From: Kribbella amoyensis
GTDB lineage: Bacteria; Actinomycetota; Actinomycetes; Propionibacteriales; Kribbellaceae
Length of the DNA: 64,000 nt
Direction of reading: 5' to 3'
NCBI RefSeq assembly: GCF_007828865.1
Contig: NZ_VIVK01000001.1
Span: 496,001 to 560,000, forward strand
Shown here: positions 51,481 through 60,799 of the stretch, piece after piece
Position numbering within the stretch: the first letter of the stretch is position 1
How the letters are laid out: each line of letters begins with the position of its first letter
Notes under the pieces: generated by a model
Told to the model about the DNA's origin: nothing
What the model saw: only the letters and a program-made list of their open reading frames with translations
Databases searched by the model: none
Position numbers and translations under genes: made by a program

Positions 51481-52667
51481 TCCCCATCGGCCCGGCCGTC
51501 CCCCGCGACAGCGCGGAGTACGCCTGGGTGGCGAGCGTGGTCCGTGCCGTGGAGAAGGTGTCCGGGACTCCCTCCAGGTGGAACGGCGAGCTGTACGAGG
51601 AACCTCGCGAGAACAAAGCCGGCCGCGCGCTGGACGACGGCGGGATGACCGTCAGTGTGAAGGACACCCTGAGGCCGGCCGCCCAGGCGTACACCGCGGG
51701 CCGTCCGCTGACCGACGACGAGCTGACGTCGGCCCGCGACGCGGTACTCACCGTCACGCACGAGGCGCGCCATCTGCAGCACAGCCTCGGCGACGAGAGC
51801 GCGCCCGGTGCGACCCCGGTGTACTCCCCCGACACCCACGCGGTCGAGGAAGGGCTGGTCGAGACCTGGACCCACCGTCACGTCGATGTGGTGATCGCCG
51901 AGATCGGCATGGACCGGCTCGACCCACGGCTGCTCGAGACCGAGAGCATCGACGCCTACCCGGCGTACACCACGGCGACCGACGAGCTCGTCCGGGGCAC
52001 CGCCGACGTCGCGGGGCTGGAGCCCGGCCAGGTTCGCGAACACCTCGACGCGACCGACCGGACCCAGCGCTGGTCCGCGGCCGCCGACCTGGTGATCGAC
52101 CAGCGGTTCGCCGACGTGATGCCGCCCGAGCACCGGGACCACGTCAGGACCCAGCTCGTCCAGGCGATGCGGCCGCAGTTCGCGGATCTGGTCGGCGTGG
52201 AGCTCCGGGAGGACGTGACCGACGTCAGCAAGACCATCGCCGCTCATCAGATCGCCCAGCGCACGACGACCGCGCTGAGCACCACGGCCGCAGGGATCGA
52301 GGACCACTACCGCGACTGGTACCGCGAGCAGGCCCTCACCCAGCAGAGCCAGGCGGCAGGATCTGCGGCGGCCGGGAGTTCCCCGGCGGTCGAGGGTGCT
52401 GCGGCGGTCGAGAGTTCCGCGGCGTTCGAGAGTTCCGCGGCGTTCGAGAGTTCCGCGGCGGTCGGGAGTTCCGCGGCGGTCGAGGGATCCGGCGTGGGCG
52501 GCGATCGGCAGAGTGGTCCGCAGGGTGACGCGGACGTCGAGCATCTGCGCAAGTTCCTCGGGGGGCGGGGGCAGCCGGGGCAGGCGACCAGTTATCAGAG
52601 CAGCGACAGTGCCGCCCCGGACAACGTGCGGCCGTTGCGGCCTTCGCGTGGGATGGGGATGGAGTGA
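51477..52667 (+). CDS. Putative zinc metallopeptidase with a repetitive Ala/Ser tail
   Basis: 396 residues. HEARH in VTHEARHLQHSLG (about residues 95-99) is an exact HExxH zinc motif, and AVEEGLVETWTHRH about 30 residues on offers a glutamate as third ligand, as in gluzincins. No signal peptide is visible. Residues from about 297 to 338 come from seven 18-base repeats encoding AAxExSS hexapeptides, followed by a Gly/Gln-rich low-complexity tail. The family is not known to me; the peptidase call rests on the motif alone. Confidence 0.6.
   Translation: MIPIGPAVPRDSAEYAWVASVVRAVEKVSGTPSRWNGELYEEPRENKAGRALDDGGMTVSVKDTLRPAAQAYTAGRPLTDDELTSARDAVLTVTHEARHLQHSLGDESAPGATPVYSPDTHAVEEGLVETWTHRHVDVVIAEIGMDRLDPRLLETESIDAYPAYTTATDELVRGTADVAGLEPGQVREHLDATDRTQRWSAAADLVIDQRFADVMPPEHRDHVRTQLVQAMRPQFADLVGVELREDVTDVSKTIAAHQIAQRTTTALSTTAAGIEDHYRDWYREQALTQQSQAAGSAAAGSSPAVEGAAAVESSAAFESSAAFESSAAVGSSAAVEGSGVGGDRQSGPQGDADVEHLRKFLGGRGQPGQATSYQSSDSAAPDNVRPLRPSRGMGME
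52365..52490 (+). repeat. Seven 18-bp tandem repeats within the metallopeptidase-like gene
   Basis: Units such as GCGGCGTTCGAGAGTTCC, two of them identical and the others with one to several changes. In-frame, so copy number can change without breaking the gene. Confidence 0.9.
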
Positions 52668-52670
52668 CCG

Positions 52671-53423
52671 TCACCAGCCCTTGAGGTGGGTGAGGTACGT
52701 GCCGCCGGTCGGGCGGAGGGTGCCCTGGAGGAGGAGCTTGAGGGGCGCGGCGTACAGGCCGTACGTGCGGGTGCCGGTGAAGAAGCCCGCGCCGGCGCAC
52801 CCGTCGTACTGGACCCAGACCTCGCGCTGACCGGCGCCCGTGGCGAAGCGGAGCACGATCGCCTCGGCCGGGCGGGCCTTCTCCGGCACGCACTTGAAGA
52901 CCGGGAGCGCCGGGTTGCGTTCCGGCAGGACCTTGATCGCGTCGACGAGCTCCTGCGCCTTGGTCGCGTTGAAGGACGCGCTGCCGAGCAGCATGGTGGC
53001 GCCGGGGGTGAGCCGGTACCGGCACGCCTGCAGGCCGTACACGGGGGTCTCCAGGTCGAGGCCGTTGCCCGTCCGCGGGGCCGGGTCGCCGTTCGCGGTC
53101 AGGATCGGGTGCCGGTCCGGGCAGACCAGGTCGGGCCGCGGTGCGGCCTCCTTGTTCTGCCCGGACCCGGCCGAGTTGTCGCTCGCGCTCGTGGACACTG
53201 GGCTCGGGCCGCCGATCGCGCCCCACACCCCGCCGATCGCGACGGCGACCACGACGGCCGCCGATCCGGCGACGAGGGCCTGCCGGCGCTTGCGGACCCG
53301 GCGGCGCGCCTCGGTCGCGAGACCACGGCTCCTGAGTCCGCGCGCGGCGTCCGCCTTGGTCTGGAACGCGTCCGCGATCCGGGGGCCGAACTCCTGCTCC
53401 GGCTCGTACTCGGGCTCAGGCAT
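52671..53423 (-). CDS. Single-pass membrane protein, putative anti-sigma or sigma-associated factor
   Basis: 250 residues: a charged N-terminal region of about 45 residues, one transmembrane helix (about 49-70), a Ser-rich linker and an external domain of about 150 residues with several cysteines (LVCPDRHP, LQACRYRL, FKCVPEK, YDGCAGA). The ATG overlaps the stop of the SigE-type gene by eight bases, the layout expected of a sigma and its membrane regulator, although no zinc anti-sigma motif is present. Confidence 0.7.
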   Translation of the reverse strand: MPEPEYEPEQEFGPRIADAFQTKADAARGLRSRGLATEARRRVRKRRQALVAGSAAVVVAVAIGGVWGAIGGPSPVSTSASDNSAGSGQNKEAAPRPDLVCPDRHPILTANGDPAPRTGNGLDLETPVYGLQACRYRLTPGATMLLGSASFNATKAQELVDAIKVLPERNPALPVFKCVPEKARPAEAIVLRFATGAGQREVWVQYDGCAGAGFFTGTRTYGLYAAPLKLLLQGTLRPTGGTYLTHLKGW

Positions 53424-53937
53424 CGTCGGCTCCTTCCCGGCTCAACGTCTCCTTCAGGACCGCGAGCGCCCGGTGGACGTGGGATCTCGCGGTGGCTTCG
53501 GCACACTGCAGCAACGCGGCGATCTCGGCGTACGAGAGATCCTCGTAGAACCGCAGGACGACAGCCGCGCGCTGCCGGTCCGGGAGCGTCTTGCACAGCT
53601 CCCACACCGCCTCGGCGTCCGCGCGGGCGGCGGCGCCGTCCGGTACCGGCTGGGCGACCCGGGTCGGCTCCGCGGCCGGTGCCTCCCGCCGGCGGAACCG
53701 CCGCCACCAGGAGATGTGCGCGTTGACGACCATCCGCTTCACGTACGCCTCGGGGTCGTCGGCGCGACTCACCCGGCCCCAGCGGGCGCAGGCGGTCGTG
53801 AGGGCGTCCTGGACGGCGTCCTCCGCGAGCGCGGAATCGCCGGTCAGCACGTAGGCGAACCGCAGCAGCGCGTCAGCACGCTCCGCCACGAACACCTCGA
53901 AGTCGAGCACGCCACCCCCAGCCGTCGCCGTCGTCAC
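53416..53937 (-). CDS. SigE-family ECF sigma factor
   Basis: 173 residues. Region 2 (ADALLRFAYVLTGDSALAEDAVQDAL) and region 4 (LPDRQRAAVVLRFYEDLSYAEIAALLQCAEATARSHVHRAL) of the actinobacterial SigE/TIGR02983 group. The GTG at 53937 follows GGAGG by eight bases; an ATG 15 bases earlier and a GTG 27 bases later are alternatives. Directs transcription of an unknown regulon, in a two-gene operon with the membrane protein. Confidence 0.88.
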   Translation of the reverse strand: MTTATAGGGVLDFEVFVAERADALLRFAYVLTGDSALAEDAVQDALTTACARWGRVSRADDPEAYVKRMVVNAHISWWRRFRRREAPAAEPTRVAQPVPDGAAARADAEAVWELCKTLPDRQRAAVVLRFYEDLSYAEIAALLQCAEATARSHVHRALAVLKETLSREGADDA

Positions 53938-54120
53938 CAGAGCCGCCTCCATACCTGCAGGACGGCGAAGCCGACCCATCCGTTGCAGTCCCCAGCCGAT
54001 CCTTTTCAAGCCGCCCCGAAGGCGACAGGTGTTTCTACCAGCAACCCAGGTCAGAAACACTCGTTTGAGCCGTGCCGAGCCGGGCTCGGCGGGACGGATC
54101 AGGTCCGCTGTCCCTGAGGT

Positions 54121-54431
54121 AGGCGCCTGGCGGCGCCGGAGGTGGTTGGGGGTTCTCGGCCACGGGGTGGGCGGGGTGGATCAGGCGCGCTGTGCCTGGG
54201 GTAGGCGCCTGGCGGCGCCGGAGGTGGTCGGGGCGGTCCTCAGCCCGGGGGTGAGGGCGGGGGTTGGCGGGACGGATCAGGTCGGCTGTCCCTGGAGTAG
54301 GCGCCTGGCGGCGCCGGAGGTGGTCGGGGCGGTCCTCAGCCCGGGGGTGAGGGCGGGGGTTGGCGGGACGGATCAGGTCGGCTGTCCCTGGAGTAGGCGC
54401 CTGGCGGCGCCGGAGGTGGTCGGGGTTCTCG
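54121..54431. repeat. 96-bp direct repeats with palindromic cores
   Basis: Two identical 96-base units (54203-54298 and 54299-54394), a diverged 82-base unit before them (54121-54202) and a partial unit after (from 54395). Each begins AGGCGCCTGGCGGCGCCGGA, whose GGCGCC pairs can form a hairpin. The + strand is open through all units, giving 32-residue repeats, but the composition looks non-coding. Confidence 0.85.
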
Positions 54432-54505
54432 GCCAGGGGGCGGCGGAGGTTGGCGCAGGGCTAGGTGGGCTGCGGTGCGAGTGCTGTCGCCCGCCCCGGG
54501 ATCGC

Positions 54506-54566
54506 GACTTTGTGCGCGGACTGGTCGTGTTGCGTCGGCTGTGATGACCAGTCCGCGCACAAAGTC
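54506..54566. repeat. Perfect 21-bp inverted repeat
   Basis: Arms at 54506-54526 (GACTTTGTGCGCGGACTGGT plus C) and 54546-54566, perfectly complementary, around a 19-base loop. No T-run, and no gene within 220 bases on either side, so terminator function is doubtful; a REP-like element is possible. Confidence 0.85.
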
Positions 54567-54574
54567 GGTGAGGC

Positions 54575-54634
54575 GGTGGTTGGTGGGTGCACAAAGTGGA
54601 TGCGGGTGGTTGGTGGGTGCACAAAGTGGGTGCG
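54575..54634. repeat. Two 30-bp direct repeats
   Basis: Units 54575-54604 and 54605-54634 differ at one base; each holds GGTGCACAAAGTGG, echoing the GCACAAAGT at the outer end of the inverted repeat just before. Confidence 0.85.
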
Positions 54635-54785
54635 GGTGGGTTGGTTTCCCGATGGCGCCGTTTGTGAACGCTGCCTCAGTTGCAGCACGTCAGTCGTCCG
54701 ACAACACGCCAGTGGTCCAGCAAGCCGCCAACGGCCCGCCATGATCGTCCGCAGGTGGGCAGGGCCAGGCCGGGGCCGGGACTGA

Positions 54786-55388
54786 TCAGGACGGGGCTTG
54801 GAGCTTGAGGATTCGGAAGCCTTTGGCGCTGGCTTGGCGGGTGGTGGGGTGGATGTTTTCGGTGAGCCAGCGCTGCAGCGAGTCGGCGCCGAGGTTCTTG
54901 CCGACGACCAGCCAGGCTCGGCCGCCGGGTTTGAGGCGGGGGAGCCAGCTGAGCAGCATCTTGTGGAGTTCGGGTTTGCCGATGTGGATGGCCGGGTTCG
55001 ACCAGATCTCGTCGAAGCGCAGGTCGTCCGGTACGCCGTCGGGCAACGCGGGGTGGACCCGGTCCCCGACGCCGGCACGGGACGCGTTCTCGGTGGTGAG
55101 GTCGAGGGCGCGGGTGTTCACGTCGACGGCCCAGACCTCCGCCTTCGGGGACTCCACCGCGAGAGCGCACGCGATCGGGCCGTAGCCGGTGCCCAGGTCG
55201 AGGATGGTGCCGCCGTCGGCCGGGGCTTGCACCTCGCGGAGGAGGACCGCGGTACCGATGTCCAGCCGATCCCGGGAGAACACCCCGGTCGCCGTGGTGA
55301 AGGTGTAGTCGCGGCCCCAGATCCGGGCTTCGACGGTCCGGCGGTTGTCGGCCGAGGTGGGTTCGGCCGAGAAGTAGTGGTCAGCCAC
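54786..55388 (-). CDS. RsmC-like class I methyltransferase
   Basis: 200 residues of the MTS domain: [36 protein letters not shown] motif [23 protein letters not shown] and SNPAIHIG, which stands where 16S rRNA guanine methyltransferases have NPPFH. Target probably rRNA, not proven. The GTG at 55388 has a GGAGAGG box and overlaps the truA stop by eight bases. Confidence 0.85.
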   Translation of the reverse strand: MADHYFSAEPTSADNRRTVEARIWGRDYTFTTATGVFSRDRLDIGTAVLLREVQAPADGGTILDLGTGYGPIACALAVESPKAEVWAVDVNTRALDLTTENASRAGVGDRVHPALPDGVPDDLRFDEIWSNPAIHIGKPELHKMLLSWLPRLKPGGRAWLVVGKNLGADSLQRWLTENIHPTTRQASAKGFRILKLQAPS

Positions 55389-56190
55389 GGTGTACCTCTC
55401 CTCTGACCTGGCGAGCCTGCAACGCCCGCGCGGCCAGGTCCTCGTCTGCGGGGTACCGCACTTCTTCCAGCGTGAGCCCGTGCGCCGGCAGCACCGACAC
55501 GGCCGAGTCGCGCACCTTCCCGGCCAGGACCGTCGCCGGCCAGTCCACGTCCCGGCGGCCGTCACCGACCGGGATCATCGAACCGACCAGGGCCCGCACC
55601 ATCGAGTGGCAGAACGCGTCCGCGATCACCGTGCCCTCCAGCAACCCCGGCGACACCCGCTCCCAGGAGAACTCCAGTAACGCGCGGACCGTACTCGCGC
55701 CCTCACGTTTCTTGCAGAACGCGGCGAAGTCGTGCTCCCCCAGCAACCGCTGCGCCGCCGCATTCATCCGGTCCACGTCCAGCGGCCGCCCGACCCGCAG
55801 TACCTCGGTCCGCCGCAGCGGGTCCCACCCGGCCGCGTCGTCGCACAACCGATAGACGTACCGCCGGGCGAGCGCCGCGAACCGCGCGTCGAACCCGGCC
55901 GGCGCCTCGGTCACCGCCGTCACGGCCACGTCCTCGGGGAGTACCCCGTTGAGCCGGCGCAGCAGGTCCCGGCCGGTCAGCTCGGCGGCCAGGTCGACGT
56001 GTGTCACCTGGCCCCGCGCGTGCACTCCCGTGTCGGTCCGGCCGGCACAGGTGACCACGGGAGGCTCCGCGACCCGCAGTACGGTGCGCAGCGCCTCCTC
56101 CAGCGCCCCCTGCACGGTCCTGAGGCCGTTCTGCCGGGCCCAGCCGTGAAAACCGGTCCCGTCGTACCTCAGGTCAATCCGCCAGCGCAC
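55381..56190 (-). CDS. truA: tRNA pseudouridine(38-40) synthase
   Basis: 269 residues, GTG start ([20 protein letters not shown]). The catalytic Asp lies in [13 protein letters not shown] near 50-58; [13 protein letters not shown] is the second family signature. Follows rplQ as in most actinobacteria. Confidence 0.96.
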   Translation of the reverse strand: MRWRIDLRYDGTGFHGWARQNGLRTVQGALEEALRTVLRVAEPPVVTCAGRTDTGVHARGQVTHVDLAAELTGRDLLRRLNGVLPEDVAVTAVTEAPAGFDARFAALARRYVYRLCDDAAGWDPLRRTEVLRVGRPLDVDRMNAAAQRLLGEHDFAAFCKKREGASTVRALLEFSWERVSPGLLEGTVIADAFCHSMVRALVGSMIPVGDGRRDVDWPATVLAGKVRDSAVSVLPAHGLTLEEVRYPADEDLAARALQARQVRGEVHRG

Positions 56191-56260
56191 AGGGCAATCT
56201 AACGCAGTGACGCCCCCTCCCCCGCGAACGGGTGAGGGGGCGTCGCCGACAGAGCAGGTG

Positions 56261-56965
56261 TTACTTGTCCTCGGACTCGCCGGCCTTGGCGAACCCGGCG
56301 GCCTGGGCCGCCTCCTCGGTGTTGAACCACACCTCGGCCTCGGTCTTGTCGTACCAGGGCGAGTCGGTGGTGTGGTACTTCATCGAGTTCTCGTTGCCCT
56401 TGATGTCGAAGCCGGCCGGCGCGGAGCCGTCGGCGTTCGGGGCGGCGGAGCCCTCGTACTGGCCGGCCACGACGTCCTGGACCTCGGCCGGGGCCTCGTC
56501 CTGCACGTCCTCGGTCGTCGCCTCGTCGGCGGCCGCGGCCTTCTTCGCCGGCGCCTTCTTGGCGGCCGCCTTCTTCGCCGGGGCCTTCTTGGCCTTCGGC
56601 GAGTCGGCCAGCGCCTCGACCAGCTCGATCTTCACCATCGGGGCGTTGTCGCCCTTGCGCGGACCGAGCTTGGTGATCCGGGTGTAGCCACCCGGACGGT
56701 CGGCGTACCGCTCGCCGATCTCGGTGAAGAGCACGTGCACGACGCTCTTGTCCCGGATCCGCTTCATCACCTGGCGACGCGAGTTCAGGTCACCGCGCTT
56801 GGCCTTGGTGATCATCGACTCGGCCAGCGGCTGCAGGCGCTTGGCCTTGGCCGCGGTGGTGGTGATCGCGCCGTGCTCGAACAGCGAGGTCGCGAGGTTG
56901 CTGAGGATCAGCTTCTCGTGCGCCGGGCTGCCGCCGAGGCGGGCACCCTTGGTAGGGGTAGGCAT
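56261..56965 (-). CDS. rplQ: 50S ribosomal protein bL17 with C-terminal extension
   Basis: 234 residues. The bL17 core (1-120: [53 protein letters not shown]) is followed by an Ala/Lys-rich linker ([17 protein letters not shown]) and, at about 190-228, a small domain with [18 protein letters not shown] then [15 protein letters not shown]. This KGN...YH...WF...AGF pattern is found at the ends of many secreted and nuclease proteins. Core bL17 alone is about 120 residues. Confidence 0.97.
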   Translation of the reverse strand: MPTPTKGARLGGSPAHEKLILSNLATSLFEHGAITTTAAKAKRLQPLAESMITKAKRGDLNSRRQVMKRIRDKSVVHVLFTEIGERYADRPGGYTRITKLGPRKGDNAPMVKIELVEALADSPKAKKAPAKKAAAKKAPAKKAAAADEATTEDVQDEAPAEVQDVVAGQYEGSAAPNADGSAPAGFDIKGNENSMKYHTTDSPWYDKTEAEVWFNTEEAAQAAGFAKAGESEDK

Positions 56966-57031
56966 TCTCCAACTCCAGAATTATCCGGCCCGCTGACGGA
57001 CCTCGGGAAACAGGCCTTGTCGGCCGTGGGC

Positions 57032-58066
57032 TCAGTACTGCTCGGTCTCGGCGAAGCTCTCGTCCTCGTCCTCGGCGTCCTCGCCGGTGCCGCCGTAGGC
57101 CTCGGACGCGGCGCGCAGGTCGAAGCCGGGGGGCGAGTCCTTCAGCGACAGGCCCATCTCGGCCAGCTTGAGCTTGACCTCGTCGATCGACTTGGAACCG
57201 AAGTTGCGGATGTCCAGCAGGTCCTGCTCGCTGCGCGAGATCAGCTCACCCACGGTGTGGATGCCCTCACGCTTGAGGCAGTTGTAGGACCGGACGGTGA
57301 GCTGCAGGTCCTCGACCGGCAGGGCCAGGTCGGCGGCCATCTGCTCGTCCACCGGCGACGGGCCGATGTCGATGCCCTCGGCCTCGACGTTCAGCTCGCG
57401 GGCCAGCCCGAACAGCTCGACCAGGGTCTTACCGGCCGACGCGACGGCGTCGCGGGGCAGCATCGACGGCTTGGTCTCGACGTCGACCACGAGGCGGTCG
57501 AAGTCGGTGCGCTGCTCGACACGCGTCGCCTCGACCTTGTAGGTCACCTTGAGGACCGGCGAGTAGATCGAGTCGACCGGCATCCGGCCGATCTCGGCGT
57601 CGGCGGACTTGTTCTGGATCGCGGACACGTAGCCACGGCCCCGCTCGACGACCAGCTCCATCTCGAGCCGGCCCTTCTCGTTCAGGGTGGCGATCTTCAG
57701 GTCCGGGTTGTGCACCTCGACACCGGCCGGCGGCGCGATGTCGGCGGCGGTGACGTCACCGGGGCCCTGCTTGCGCAGGTACATGGTGACCGGCTCGTCG
57801 TGCTCGGAGGAGACGACCAGGTCCTTGAGGTTCAGGATCAGCTGGGTCGCGTCCTCCTTGACCCCGGCCACCGTCGAGAACTCGTGCAGCACACCGTCGA
57901 TCTTGATGCTGGTGACGGCGGCGCCCGGGATGGACGACAGCAGGGTGCGGCGGATGGAGTTTCCGAGGGTGTAGCCGAAGCCCGGCTCGAGCGGCTCGAT
58001 GACGAACCGCGAACGGTGCTCGCCGACGACCTCTTCGGTCAGGGTGGGGCGCTGGGCAATAAGCAC
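57032..58066 (-). CDS. rpoA: RNA polymerase alpha subunit
   Basis: 344 residues from the GTG at 58066 ([13 protein letters not shown]), preceded by AAGGAA; a GTG ten codons upstream gives a poor fit. The N-terminal dimerisation domain has [16 protein letters not shown]; the C-terminal domain, with [16 protein letters not shown] and [16 protein letters not shown], binds UP elements and regulators. Acidic tail ends FAETEQY. Confidence 0.98.
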   Translation of the reverse strand: MLIAQRPTLTEEVVGEHRSRFVIEPLEPGFGYTLGNSIRRTLLSSIPGAAVTSIKIDGVLHEFSTVAGVKEDATQLILNLKDLVVSSEHDEPVTMYLRKQGPGDVTAADIAPPAGVEVHNPDLKIATLNEKGRLEMELVVERGRGYVSAIQNKSADAEIGRMPVDSIYSPVLKVTYKVEATRVEQRTDFDRLVVDVETKPSMLPRDAVASAGKTLVELFGLARELNVEAEGIDIGPSPVDEQMAADLALPVEDLQLTVRSYNCLKREGIHTVGELISRSEQDLLDIRNFGSKSIDEVKLKLAEMGLSLKDSPPGFDLRAASEAYGGTGEDAEDEDESFAETEQY

Positions 58067-58166
58067 TTCTGGTTCCTTCGCTGTCGCGACGACCACTATT
58101 TGAGGTCGCGATGGACGAAGAACGCACCGAACCCGCCGGCGGCCGGAGCCACCGGCGGGTACCGGA

Positions 58167-58775
58167 TCAGTTCTTCGAGTAGAGCTCGACGATCAGGTGC
58201 TCGGCGACCTGGGTGTCGATCTGTGCCCGGGTGGGCAGCTGGTGGACGAGGATCCGCAGCCGGTCCGGCAGGGCCTCGAGCCACGCCGGGACGACCCGCT
58301 CGGAGTGCGTCTCCCGGGCGATGATGAACGGCGTCATCTCGGCCGACTTCGGCCGGACGTCGATCACGTCGTGGGCCGAGACCCGGTACGACGGGATGTT
58401 CACCTTCACGCCGTTCACGGTGAAGTGACCGTGCACGACGAGCTGACGCGCCTGCCGCCGGGTGCGGGCCAGACCGGCCCGGTACACGACGTTGTCCAGC
58501 CGGGACTCGAGGATGATCAGCAGGTTGTCACCGGTCTTGCCGGCCCGCCGCGACGCTTCCTTGTAGTACAGGCTGAACTGCTTCTCCAGCACGCCGTAGG
58601 CGTAGCGGGCCTTCTGCTTCTCCCGCAGCTGGAGCAGGTACTCGCTCTCCTTCGGGCGACCGCGGCCGTGCATACCCGGCGGGTACGGACGACGCTCGAA
58701 CGCCTTGTCGCCACCGACGAGGTCGACCCCGAGACGGCGCGACTTCTTGGTCATAGGTCCGGTGTAACGGGCCAT
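58167..58775 (-). CDS. rpsD: 30S ribosomal protein uS4
   Basis: 202 residues starting [19 protein letters not shown]. It is the cysteine-free form, with no N-terminal zinc knuckle. The S4 RNA-binding domain is at about 92-155 ([19 protein letters not shown]). In the alpha operon between rpsK and rpoA. Confidence 0.98.
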   Translation of the reverse strand: MARYTGPMTKKSRRLGVDLVGGDKAFERRPYPPGMHGRGRPKESEYLLQLREKQKARYAYGVLEKQFSLYYKEASRRAGKTGDNLLIILESRLDNVVYRAGLARTRRQARQLVVHGHFTVNGVKVNIPSYRVSAHDVIDVRPKSAEMTPFIIARETHSERVVPAWLEALPDRLRILVHQLPTRAQIDTQVAEHLIVELYSKN

Positions 58776-58797
58776 GGTTAGCTCGCTCCTCTCTGGG

Positions 58798-59205
58798 TCA
58801 GACCCGGCGCCGCTTCGGCGGGCGGCAGCCGTTGTGGGCGACAGGGGTGACGTCCTGGATGGTGCCGACCTCGAGGCCGACCGCACCCAGCGAACGGATG
58901 GCGGTCTCACGGCCGGAGCCGGGACCCTTCACGAACACGTCGATCTTGCGCATGCCGTGCTCCATCGCGCGCCGGCCCGCGGCCTCGGCGGCCATCTGCG
59001 CGGCGAACGGGGTGGACTTGCGCGAACCCTTGAAGCCGACGGTGCCCGCGGAAGCCCACGAGATGACCGCGCCGGTCGGGTCGGTGATCGTCACGATCGT
59101 GTTGTTGAACGTGCTCTTGATGTGCGCGTGGCCGGCGGCCACGTTCTTCTTCTCCTTGCGGCGCACCTTCTTCGCGCCGGCCGCGCTGCGGCTCTTGGGA
59201 GGCAT
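58798..59205 (-). CDS. rpsK: 30S ribosomal protein uS11
   Basis: 135 residues, [20 protein letters not shown] start, [20 protein letters not shown] core and the C-terminus [11 protein letters not shown]. Confidence 0.98.
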   Translation of the reverse strand: MPPKSRSAAGAKKVRRKEKKNVAAGHAHIKSTFNNTIVTITDPTGAVISWASAGTVGFKGSRKSTPFAAQMAAEAAGRRAMEHGMRKIDVFVKGPGSGRETAIRSLGAVGLEVGTIQDVTPVAHNGCRPPKRRRV

Positions 59206-59243
59206 AGGTCAGTTGCTCCTGGGGTGGTCGAAAGTCATCCGGG

Positions 59244-59615
59244 TCACTTCTTCTTCTTGCCGGCGATCGCCTTGCGACGACCCTTGCGGCTGCGGGCGTT
59301 GGTCCGCGTGCGCTGACCCCGCACCGGCAGGCCGCTGCGGTGCCGGCGACCCTGGTACGACCCGATCTCGATCTTGCGGCGGATGTCCGCGGTCACCTCA
59401 CGACGGAGGTCACCTTCGATCTTGTAGTTGGCTTCGATCCAGTCCCGGAGCTTCACCAGTTCCTCGTCGCCCAGCTCGTGGACGCGCTTGTCACCGGAGA
59501 TCCCGGTGGCGTCGAGCGTCTGCAGGGCGCGAGTACGGCCTACACCGAAGATGTAGGTGAGAGCGACCTCGATGCGCTTGTCGCGCGGCAGGTCGACTCC
59601 TACGAGGCGTGCCAT
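59244..59615 (-). CDS. rpsM: 30S ribosomal protein uS13
   Basis: 123 residues, [19 protein letters not shown] start, [17 protein letters not shown] signature and a lysine-rich tail that touches the tRNAs. Confidence 0.98.
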   Translation of the reverse strand: MARLVGVDLPRDKRIEVALTYIFGVGRTRALQTLDATGISGDKRVHELGDEELVKLRDWIEANYKIEGDLRREVTADIRRKIEIGSYQGRRHRSGLPVRGQRTRTNARSRKGRRKAIAGKKKK

Positions 59616-59799
59616 GTGGCGGTGTTCCTTTCGTCGGCAGAGGTGTGGTGGCGCGCTGCGTCCCCGCCCGCCTCGGTGATTCGTACTGCTTCACCGGCAG
59701 GGCCCCGGCCTCTGTTCCGGGGGCGACGCCCGATCCTGCGGACCGGACGAGCTTGCGCGCTGTGGTGCGACGAGTGCTGTGTCGCGAGAACGGGCTGGA

Positions 59800-59913
59800 T
59801 CAGCCCTGCCGCTGCTTGTGCCGCGGGTTCTCGCAGATCACCATGACCCGGCCGTGCCGGCGGATCACCTTGCACTTGTCGCAGATCTTCTTGACGCTCG
59901 GATTGACCTTCAT
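59800..59913 (-). CDS. rpmJ: 50S ribosomal protein bL36
   Basis: 37 residues: [20 protein letters not shown], then [17 protein letters not shown]. Cys 11, Cys 14, Cys 27 and His 33 form the zinc site, so this is the zinc-binding paralogue. It lies between infA and rpsM. Confidence 0.97.
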   Translation of the reverse strand: MKVNPSVKKICDKCKVIRRHGRVMVICENPRHKQRQG

Positions 59914-59943
59914 CGAGCTTCTTTCTTCGACAGGTGGCTTGGG

Positions 59944-60165
59944 TTACTTGTACCGATAGACGATGCGACCCCGGGTGAGGTCGTACGGCGACAGCTCCAC
60001 GACGACCCGGTCCTCGGGGAGGATCCGGATGTAGTGCTGCCTCATCTTGCCGCTGATGTGCGCGAGCACCTTGTGCCCGTTGGACAGCTCAACACGGAAC
60101 ATCGCGTTCGGCAGGGCCTCGACGATGGTGCCCTCGAGTTCGATGACTCCCTCTTTTTTGGGCAT
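59944..60165 (-). CDS. infA: Translation initiation factor IF-1
   Basis: 73 residues, complete S1-like OB fold: [39 protein letters not shown] and a tail ending GRIVYRYK. First gene of this ribosomal block, now separated from map by 2.9 kb of other genes. Confidence 0.98.
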   Translation of the reverse strand: MPKKEGVIELEGTIVEALPNAMFRVELSNGHKVLAHISGKMRQHYIRILPEDRVVVELSPYDLTRGRIVYRYK

Positions 60166-60319
60166 GTCCTCGCACTTCTGTAGACGACAACTGAATGGAA
60201 GGTACTGCTGTGGCCCACTCCACCTCTGCCCGGTCGCCGCCCTTCCGACGGGGTGCGGAAACGCACTCGTCGATCAGCCGCGGGCAGCACGATCAGAGGT
60301 CACAAAGGACCAAGGAAAG

Positions 60320-60349
60320 AGTGTACGGCAGTTGGCCGGGAGAACCCAA
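60320..60349 (-). promoter_or_regulatory. Candidate infA promoter
   Basis: Minus-strand TTGGGT (60344-60349), 18 bases, TACACT (60320-60325). Leader of about 150 bases before infA. The loss of contiguity with map makes a promoter here necessary. Confidence 0.45.
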
Positions 60350-60378
60350 TTCGGCGCCAGGACGGCGTCACCGGCCGA

Positions 60379-60714
60379 TCACGCCCGGCGACCACGGGTC
60401 AGCTCGAGCTCCTCGAGGTGCTCGGCACCCCAGGCGTCCAGCGGGGCGAGCGCCGCGTTCAGCGTCTCACCGAGCTCGGTCAGAGAGTACTCGACCTTGG
60501 GCGGGACCTGGTGGAACACCTCGCGATGGACGATGTCGCGGCGCTCCAGGTCGCGGAGCTGCTGGATCAGCATCTTCTCGGTGACGCCCTCGATCTCCTT
60601 GCGCAGCTCGCCGAACCGCTGCGGGCCGTGGTGCAGCGCCCAGAGGATGCGCGGCTTCCACTTGCCGCCGATCACGTCCGCGGCGGCGTCCAGTCCACAG
60701 GTGTACGGCAGCAT
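60379..60714 (-). CDS. HxlR-family transcriptional regulator
   Basis: 111 residues, the full HxlR winged helix: TCGLDAAADVIGGKWKPRIL, then RFGELRKEIEGVTEKMLIQQLRDLERR and REVFHQVPPKVEYSLTELG. Cys 6 sits at the N-terminus where redox-sensing members have a reactive cysteine. It is divergent from the imine-reductase-like gene and probably controls it. Confidence 0.9.
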   Translation of the reverse strand: MLPYTCGLDAAADVIGGKWKPRILWALHHGPQRFGELRKEIEGVTEKMLIQQLRDLERRDIVHREVFHQVPPKVEYSLTELGETLNAALAPLDAWGAEHLEELELTRGRRA

Positions 60715-60738
60715 GGCGTCCTCACTTACTTTTTGGTC

Positions 60739-60763
60739 AGTACCTGACTATTTAGTGGGTACT
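60739..60763. promoter_or_regulatory. HxlR operator candidate
   Basis: AGTACC (60739-60744), 13 bases, GGTACT (60758-60763), within an AT-rich divergent promoter region; an overlapping repeat GGTCA-GTACC-TGAC also spans 60736-60749. Confidence 0.5.
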
Positions 60764-60799
60764 TGTCGACATTAAAGCATCTTGGTCAGGCTGGTCCCT

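Noticed and set aside
54029-54544. A 171-residue repeat protein encoded on the plus strand through the 96-bp units
   Set aside because: No ribosome site, Gly/Arg/Val-dominated composition, and start inside the leader of the divergent sigma gene; the repeats are better explained as non-coding, though not fully excluded.
54121-54634. The repeat tract as a CRISPR array
   Set aside because: Units are head to tail without unique spacers, lengths are 96 and 30 bases, and no cas genes are nearby.
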